Assembly (NCBI RefSeq): GCF_000429025.1
Contig: NZ_AUBB01000017.1
Coordinates: forward strand, 124,001 to 188,000
Length of the DNA stretch: 64,000 nt
Direction: 5' to 3'
Source of the DNA: Actinospineispora spinosispora DSM 44797
Lineage (GTDB): Bacteria > Actinomycetota > Actinomycetes > Mycobacteriales > Pseudonocardiaceae
Both the position numbers and the translations under genes were made by a program. Positions 59,030-64,000 of the stretch are shown here, in pieces. Within the stretch, counting starts at the first letter, position 1; the number at the start of each line of letters is the position of its first letter. Below the pieces are notes generated by a model. The model had not been told where the DNA came from and made no database searches. It worked only from the letters and a program-made list of their open reading frames with translations.

Positions 59030-60645
59030 TGAGCGGCCGCACCCTGATCCGGCACGCCACCGTCGTGGACGGAACCGAGACCGCCCGCTACCTCGCCGAC
59101 GTCCTGGTCGCCGGCGGCAGGATCGACGACATCGCACCGGCGCTCAGGCCGCGAGACGCTGACCCGGACCACACGGTCGACGCCGACGGTCTGGTGCTCG
59201 CCCCTGGCTTCATCGACATGCACGCCCACTCCGACCTCGCGCTGCTCCGGGACACCGAGCACATGGCCAAGGTCAGCCAGGGCGTCACCACCGAGGTCCT
59301 CGGCCAGGACGGGCTGTCCTACGCCCCCGTCGACGACGCGACACTCACCGTGCTGCGCCGCCAGATCGCCGGGTGGAACGGCGACCCGGGCGAGGCGCTG
59401 TTCACCTGGCGCTCCGTGGCGGGCTACCTGGACAGACTCGATACGGGTGTGGCCGTGAACGCCGCGTACCTCGTACCGCACGGCGTGTTGCACGCCTTGG
59501 TGTGTGGCTGGGAGGACGGTCCCGTCACGCGGGCGGACATCGCGGCGATGTGCCGGCTGCTGCGCGCCGCCATGGCCGAGGGCGCGGTCGGGATGTCGGC
59601 GGGTCTCACCTACACCCCCGGGATGTATGCCGGGTCCGAGGAGCTGCGCGCATTGTGCTCCGTCGTCGGCGAGCTGGGCGGCTTCTTCGCCCCACATCAC
59701 CGCTCGTACGGCAAGGGCGCGCTCGAGGCGTACGCCGAGATGATCGAGCTCGCCACGCTGGCCGGCTGCGGCTTGCACCTCGCGCACGCCTGCATGAACT
59801 TCGAGCCCAACCGGGGCCGGGGCGCGGACCTGGTGGCGCTGCTCGACGAGGCGATCTCGGCGGGTGCCGACATCAGCCTCGACACCTACCCGTACCTGCC
59901 GGGAGCGACCACACTGGCCGCCGTGCTGCCGAGCTGGGCCACCTCGGGCGGGCCGGACGCGACGCTTGCCAGGTTGCGCGACCCGGGTGTGCTCGCGAGG
60001 GTCCGCGCCGCGCTGGAAGTCCACGGCTCGGACGGCTGCCATGGCGTGACCGCGGACTGGGACGCGATCGAGATCAGCGGCGTGACCACGTCCACGCTGG
60101 ACGACACGGTGGGTCGCACGATCGCCTGGCTCGCCCGTGCCAGAGGCATGGACCCGTTCGACGTGTTCACCGACATCCTGGTGCGCGACGACCTCGGCAC
60201 CGGAATCCTGCAGCACGTCGGCCATGAGGACAACGTCCGGACGATCATGCGGCACGCACGGCACACGGCCGGGAGCGACGGTCTGCTCGTCGGCGCCAAG
60301 CCACACCCTCGGGCCTGGGGCACCTTCCCCCGCTATCTGGGCCGCTACTGCCGCGAGCTGGGCCTGTTCTCGCTGGAGGAATGCGTCGGCCACCTGACCG
60401 GCAGGGCGGCGGCCCGCATCGGGCTGCGAGACCGGGGCCTCGTACGGACCGGTCATGCGGCGGACCTGGTGTTGTTCGACCCCGACAGCGTCGCGGACAC
60501 CGCCACCTATGACCGGCCGAGAGCACAGGCCACCGGCATTCCGTACGTCTGGGTCAACGGAGACCTGGCGCTGGACGACGGCGCACGCACGTCGAAGGCC
60601 TCGGGACGGGCGCTGCGCCGCCACCGTCCCGGGGACGTCCGGTGA
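59029..60645 (+). CDS. N-acyl-D-amino-acid deacylase family amidohydrolase
   Basis: 538 residues. APGFIDMHAHSDLALL has the metal ligands His65 and His67; VTTEVLGQDGLSYAP, SAGLTYTPGMYAG and HHRSYG are typical D-aminoacylase blocks, and LLVGAKPHPRAWGTFPRYLG is the conserved C-terminal one. It hydrolyses N-acyl-D-amino acids or related dipeptides in the cytosol, releasing the D-amino acid for the preceding PLP enzyme. One-base overlap with that gene, and 25 bp before the permease gene. Confidence 0.92.
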   Translation: MSGRTLIRHATVVDGTETARYLADVLVAGGRIDDIAPALRPRDADPDHTVDADGLVLAPGFIDMHAHSDLALLRDTEHMAKVSQGVTTEVLGQDGLSYAPVDDATLTVLRRQIAGWNGDPGEALFTWRSVAGYLDRLDTGVAVNAAYLVPHGVLHALVCGWEDGPVTRADIAAMCRLLRAAMAEGAVGMSAGLTYTPGMYAGSEELRALCSVVGELGGFFAPHHRSYGKGALEAYAEMIELATLAGCGLHLAHACMNFEPNRGRGADLVALLDEAISAGADISLDTYPYLPGATTLAAVLPSWATSGGPDATLARLRDPGVLARVRAALEVHGSDGCHGVTADWDAIEISGVTTSTLDDTVGRTIAWLARARGMDPFDVFTDILVRDDLGTGILQHVGHEDNVRTIMRHARHTAGSDGLLVGAKPHPRAWGTFPRYLGRYCRELGLFSLEECVGHLTGRAAARIGLRDRGLVRTGHAADLVLFDPDSVADTATYDRPRAQATGIPYVWVNGDLALDDGARTSKASGRALRRHRPGDVR

Positions 60646-60670
60646 ACCGCTCTAGCAGGAACGAGGTCCG

Positions 60671-62128
60671 ATGATGGGCGCCTTCGTCGACTGGCTGCAC
60701 CACGACACGGCAGGGCTGTTGACCCTGGCGACGGCGAGCGTCGCGGTGCTGCTGCTGTTGATCATCAGGTTCAAGGTGGAGCCGTTCATTGCGCTGATCG
60801 TGGTGAGTGTCCTGGTCGCACTCGTCGGTGGCGTGTCCATCGCGGACCTGGTCGGGACACCCATCAAGTCGTCGAGCTCGCTGCTGGAGACCGGTTTCGG
60901 CAGCATTCTCGGGCACATCGCGCCGATCATCGGGCTCGGCACGGTGCTCGGCGCGATGATGGAACGCTCGGGTGGCGCCGACGTCCTCACCAGCAGGCTG
61001 CTCACGTTGTTCGGCCCCAAGGGCGCGCCGCTCGCGATGGGACTCACCGGCCTGATCCTGGGCATTCCGGTGTTCTTCGACATCGGGATCTTCGTGGTAG
61101 CTCCGCTGGTCTACGTCGCGGCCCGGCGCGGTGGCCGGTCACTCGTGCTCTACGCGATGCCGATGATCGCCGGCCTGTCCATGACGCACGCGTTCCTGCC
61201 GCCCCACCCGGGGCCGGTCGCGGCCGCCGGACTCCTGCATGTCAGCCTGGGCTGGCTGATCATCATGGGCCTCGCCTGCGGCATCCCCGCCTGGCTCGTC
61301 GCCGGAGTGTGGTGGGGCTCGTTCATCGGGCGGCGAATCCACGTCGAGGTTCCCGAGGACATGGTCGCCTCGGGGCCGTTCGAGGACGAACCTGACGACC
61401 GCTCACTGGACACCGGTGGATCGTCGACCGCGACGACGACCCTGCCCCGGCACCGGCCACCGTCGCTCGCCCTGATCAACCTGATCATCCTCGCACCGAT
61501 GGTGCTGATCCTGGGCGCCACGGTCGGCACCATCGCTCTCCCGGACGGGTCGCGGCTGCGCTCGGTCCTGTTGTTCCTCGGCACCCCGGCCATCGCCCTG
61601 ACCATCGCGGTGCTGCTGGCCATGTACCTCCTCGGCATCCGTCGCGGCACGACCGTCTCCGAGCTGGGTGAGATCACCGGTGAGTCGCTCAAGCCGATCG
61701 GCATGATCCTGCTGGTCGTCGGGGCCGGTTCGTTCTTCGGCGCGGTCCTGCGGGCAACGGGCGTAGGCGACGCGCTGGCGCACTCACTGACCGCCGGTGG
61801 CATGCCGGTCATCCTGGCGGCCTACCTGATCAGCTGCGCCCTGCGGCTGGCCCAGGGGTCGGCGACGGTGGCGATCGTGACCACCGCGGGCATCATCGAG
61901 CCGCTCGTCACTGCGGGCGGGTTCGGCCAGGCACAGGTCGCGTTGATCGTCATCGCCGTGTCGGCCGGTTCGATCATCGCCAGCCATGTCAACGACGGTG
62001 GGTTCTGGATCGTGGCCCGTTACTTCAACATGTCGGTGAAGGACACCCTCAAGACCTGGACCACGTTGGAGACCATCCTGTCCGTGGTCGGGTTCGCCGC
62101 CGCGGGTCTGCTGTGGGTTCTCATCTGA
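60671..62128 (+). CDS. GntP family permease
   Basis: 485 residues, hydrophobic throughout, about 12 membrane segments. The pattern FGSILGHIAPIIGLGTVLGA, MMERSGGADVLTSRLL, GIPVFFDIGIFVVAPLVYVA and AFLPPHPGPVAAAGLLHV is diagnostic of GntP transporters. Members carry gluconate, but also D-serine (DsdX) and glycerate; beside a D-amino-acid operon a D-amino acid or its N-acyl form is more likely. Ribosome site AGGAACGAGG upstream. The next gene follows at 54 bp. Confidence 0.93.
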   Translation: MMGAFVDWLHHDTAGLLTLATASVAVLLLLIIRFKVEPFIALIVVSVLVALVGGVSIADLVGTPIKSSSSLLETGFGSILGHIAPIIGLGTVLGAMMERSGGADVLTSRLLTLFGPKGAPLAMGLTGLILGIPVFFDIGIFVVAPLVYVAARRGGRSLVLYAMPMIAGLSMTHAFLPPHPGPVAAAGLLHVSLGWLIIMGLACGIPAWLVAGVWWGSFIGRRIHVEVPEDMVASGPFEDEPDDRSLDTGGSSTATTTLPRHRPPSLALINLIILAPMVLILGATVGTIALPDGSRLRSVLLFLGTPAIALTIAVLLAMYLLGIRRGTTVSELGEITGESLKPIGMILLVVGAGSFFGAVLRATGVGDALAHSLTAGGMPVILAAYLISCALRLAQGSATVAIVTTAGIIEPLVTAGGFGQAQVALIVIAVSAGSIIASHVNDGGFWIVARYFNMSVKDTLKTWTTLETILSVVGFAAAGLLWVLI

Positions 62129-62182
62129 CCCGCACGCGACGATCACCGATGGCTTCGTGTCCGTACCAGAGGAGAGAAACCG

Positions 62183-62707
62183 ATGACCATCGTCCCACCG
62201 GTGATCAACTTTCCGCGATGGATCGCGGAACACGAGCACCTGCTGGCACCACCGGTCAACAACAAACAGGTGTGGGCGCCGATGGGTGACTTCATCATCC
62301 AGGTCGTCGGCGGCCCCAACCAGCGCACCGACTATCACATCGACCCCTATGAGGAGTGGTTCTACCAGGTCAAGGGCAACGCACACGTGAACGTCATGAC
62401 CGAGAACGGCCCTGAGCGCGTCGACATCGGCGAGGGCGAGATGTGGCTGCTGCCCAGGAACCTGCCGCACTCTCCGCAGCGACCGGAAGCCGGGTCGATC
62501 GGCATCGTGGTGGAACGCCTGCGTGAGGAAGGCACGCTGGAGCGCTTCCGCTGGTACTGCGAGCAGTGCAGCGCGCTCGTGCACGACGTCGAGCTGCAGG
62601 TACGCGACATCGTGGCGGACCTGCCGCCGGTCTTCGCGGAGTTCTACGCCAGCACCGAGGCCCGGACCTGTCCCCGTTGCGGCACGCTGCACCCAGGTAA
62701 GGGCTGA
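62183..62707 (+). CDS. nbaC: 3-hydroxyanthranilate 3,4-dioxygenase
   Basis: 174 residues. The cupin iron ligands His52, Glu58 (YHIDPYEEWFYQVKG) and His96 (NLPHSPQRP) are present, with substrate residues Arg48 and Glu111. The C-terminal rubredoxin-like site has Cys126, Cys129, Cys163 and Cys166. All are one residue later than the positions I recall for the Cupriavidus enzyme. It opens the ring of 3-hydroxyanthranilate to 2-amino-3-carboxymuconate semialdehyde. Preceded by AGGAGAG. No other kynurenine-pathway gene is visible in this window. Confidence 0.93.
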   Translation: MTIVPPVINFPRWIAEHEHLLAPPVNNKQVWAPMGDFIIQVVGGPNQRTDYHIDPYEEWFYQVKGNAHVNVMTENGPERVDIGEGEMWLLPRNLPHSPQRPEAGSIGIVVERLREEGTLERFRWYCEQCSALVHDVELQVRDIVADLPPVFAEFYASTEARTCPRCGTLHPGKG

Positions 62708-62772
62708 CGCGATCACCCGGCGAGAATGCCGATCGGTTCCTCAGTGTTCCCCGCGTACTGGACGGAAGTGAC

Positions 62773-63411
62773 ATGGGCTATCGGCTCGACCGGATCGACC
62801 CGGCACACACGGCGTTGATCGTCATCGACATGCAGCACGACTTCCTGGCGCCGGGAGCCGCGTTGGAGTCGCCCGAGGGGCGGGAGATGCTACCGACGCT
62901 CAACGGCGTGGTCGCGGACTGCCGGCGGCTCGGCGTCCCCGTGATCTTCACGGCACACGTGCACCGGGCCGACGGCTCCGACATGGGCCGCTACGCAGAC
63001 CTCTACCCTCCGATCGCGCAGCGGGTCGCGCTCATCGACGGCCAGCCGGGCGCTGAGCTCTACGGCGACGTGGCTCGGGAACCAGGTGACCTGCTGATCA
63101 AGAAACACCGCTACAGCGCGTTCTACGGCACCGACCTCGACATGATCCTGCACGGCCTCGGCGTCGAGACCGTGGTCACGGTCGGCGTGACCACCGAGGA
63201 CTGCGTCCACGCCACCGCGCGCGACGCGATGTTCCGCGACTACCACGCCGTGGTGCTGTCCGACGCGTGCGCGACCTACGACCACCCGGACCTCGGCCAC
63301 GGCGCCATGTCGGCCGCCGAGGTACACGCCGCGACGCTCGTGGTGCTGGCGCAGTCCACCGCCGACGTCATGACCAGCGTGGAATTCACCGCCAAGATCA
63401 GCACGCCCTGA
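62773..63411 (+). CDS. Isochorismatase family cysteine hydrolase
   Basis: 212 residues. The catalytic triad is clear: Asp19 in LIVIDMQHDF, Lys111 in IKKHRYSAFYGTDL, and Cys144 in VTTEDCVHATARDA, with the cis-peptide before the Cys loop. The family includes nicotinamidases, maleamate and N-carbamoyl amidases, so an amide substrate is likely. It follows the dioxygenase gene by 65 bp and may act on a later ring-cleavage product such as a deaminated amide (inference). Confidence 0.9.
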   Translation: MGYRLDRIDPAHTALIVIDMQHDFLAPGAALESPEGREMLPTLNGVVADCRRLGVPVIFTAHVHRADGSDMGRYADLYPPIAQRVALIDGQPGAELYGDVAREPGDLLIKKHRYSAFYGTDLDMILHGLGVETVVTVGVTTEDCVHATARDAMFRDYHAVVLSDACATYDHPDLGHGAMSAAEVHAATLVVLAQSTADVMTSVEFTAKISTP

Positions 63412-63448
63412 CCGGCCGCGGACGAAGAAGACCTGACCTCGGTGTATG

Positions 63449-63808
63449 TCAGGCGTCGACGAGCTCCTGCGGGGTCGGATGGTCGGCCAGCAGTTCCTCC
63501 GGCGCCGACAACCGCCACGCCTCCAGGACCAGTTCGCTCAGCTCGTCCAGCTCGATCCGCTCCAGGTAGACGACCACCCAGCCGAAGCCGCCCGCGGTGA
63601 ACTGCACCTCGAACACGTCCGGCCGTTCGGTGACCAGTGCGATCTGCTCCGACATGGTCTGCTTCAGCCCGACCGTACTGGTCCTCGGCCACAGGTAGCC
63701 GAACTTCCTGCCCCGCACGCTCAACGTCGTGTAGTTGGTGTGCACCGCGTTCTCCACGTCCGGCAGCCCGTTCACCAAGCGCAGCAACCGCGCGACCTCG
63801 ACACCCAT
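63449..63808 (-). CDS. MmcQ/YjbR family DNA-binding-like protein
   Basis: 119 residues. The N-terminal helix VARLLRLVNGLPDVENAVHT and the LSVRGRKFGYLWPRTSTVGL segment match the YjbR/CyaY-like fold. FTAGGFGWVVVYLERIELDE near the end is also usual. Function is not established for this family, although some members bind DNA. It converges with the isochorismatase gene. Confidence 0.82.
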   Translation of the reverse strand: MGVEVARLLRLVNGLPDVENAVHTNYTTLSVRGRKFGYLWPRTSTVGLKQTMSEQIALVTERPDVFEVQFTAGGFGWVVVYLERIELDELSELVLEAWRLSAPEELLADHPTPQELVDA

Positions 63809-64000
63809 GCGAGCAGATAATCACAGCCTCGTCACCACGCACGCGGCCGCCACCCCGAAGTCCGCGCCTGGGTCGAGAATCAGCGGGCGCTGGGCTGCCA
63901 CCGCGCACAAGCCGATCGGACAGCGCTATTACGCACATCGAACGCGTACCCCTCAACTCGGGGTTGCCGAGCTACCGCCGTGAGATCGGTCGCGAACGCC
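63809..64000. other. Right end of the window, no gene identified
   Basis: No frame here gives a recognisable protein; the short open frames are by-products of the MmcQ gene or lack starts. The last 100 bases are somewhat less GC-rich and may hold the control region of a gene beyond the edge. Confidence 0.4.

Noticed and set aside
1-64000. Search for CRISPR arrays, insertion sequences, integrase genes, phage genes and defence systems
   Set aside because: No regularly spaced repeats, transposase, integrase or recognisable defence gene was seen; the ankyrin protein and nucleotidyltransferases are not in a defence-like context.

Overview
The window is a 64 kb piece of a high-GC actinomycete chromosome. 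The gene content (DUF3040, DUF3556 and DUF6319 proteins, YrbE permeases, a UfaA1-like methyltransferase next to a DUF1295 protein, frequent GTG starts, many ATGA and GTGA stop/start overlaps) suggests the Pseudonocardiales, perhaps Pseudonocardia or a relative. That placement is inference from gene content. The region reads as ordinary chromosome rich in catabolic and regulatory genes. I see no phage genes, transposases, rRNA, tRNA or CRISPR array.

Left part (1-13.4 kb): the start of a luciferase-type monooxygenase; formate-tetrahydrofolate ligase with a cyclodeaminase/cyclohydrolase partner; a DUF4232 lipoprotein; a DUF1348 protein behind two operator-like palindromes; a nucleotidyltransferase-TetR pair divergent from a short-chain dehydrogenase (SDR); a VOC protein; a solitary TrpA-like enzyme; then a leftward set of LacI regulator, Tat-type metallophosphoesterase and MFS transporter.

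Middle part (13.4-36.3 kb): an MBL-fold protein; two amidohydrolase-like genes, the second without the metal-binding HxH; a phosphotransferase with a conserved partner; an ankyrin protein; a TenA-like protein; a DUF3556 membrane protein; an MHS-type permease divergent from a cis-3-chloroacrylate dehalogenase-like tautomerase; a three-gene membrane operon with an HTTM protein and an acyltransferase; a two-component system; an O-methyltransferase; a second acyltransferase; the lipid methyltransferase/DUF1295 pair; a peroxiredoxin; and a drug-type exporter.

Right part (36.3-64 kb): a YrbE permease pair without mce genes, controlled by a divergent TetR; a nucleotidyltransferase; a GNAT enzyme; a sulfite-oxidase-like molybdoenzyme; an amino acid permease with a divergent LysR; a TetR-FAD oxidoreductase pair; an XRE regulator divergent from two SDR genes; a GntR / ADP-ribosylglycohydrolase-like / NCS1 permease / PfkB kinase operon that looks like a nucleoside-type salvage route; and an IclR-RidA operon divergent from a D-amino-acid set (PLP enzyme, N-acyl-D-amino-acid deacylase, GntP permease) followed by 3-hydroxyanthranilate dioxygenase and a cysteine hydrolase.

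Two classes of repeat stand out: a sequence-conserved hairpin found twice between convergent genes, with a third half-copy elsewhere, and a perfect 53 bp palindrome. The strongest functional lead is the tautomerase at 22.8 kb, which has all six catalytic residues known for cis-3-chloroacrylic acid dehalogenase at identical numbering and sits beside a permease from a family that includes organic-acid and haloacid importers.
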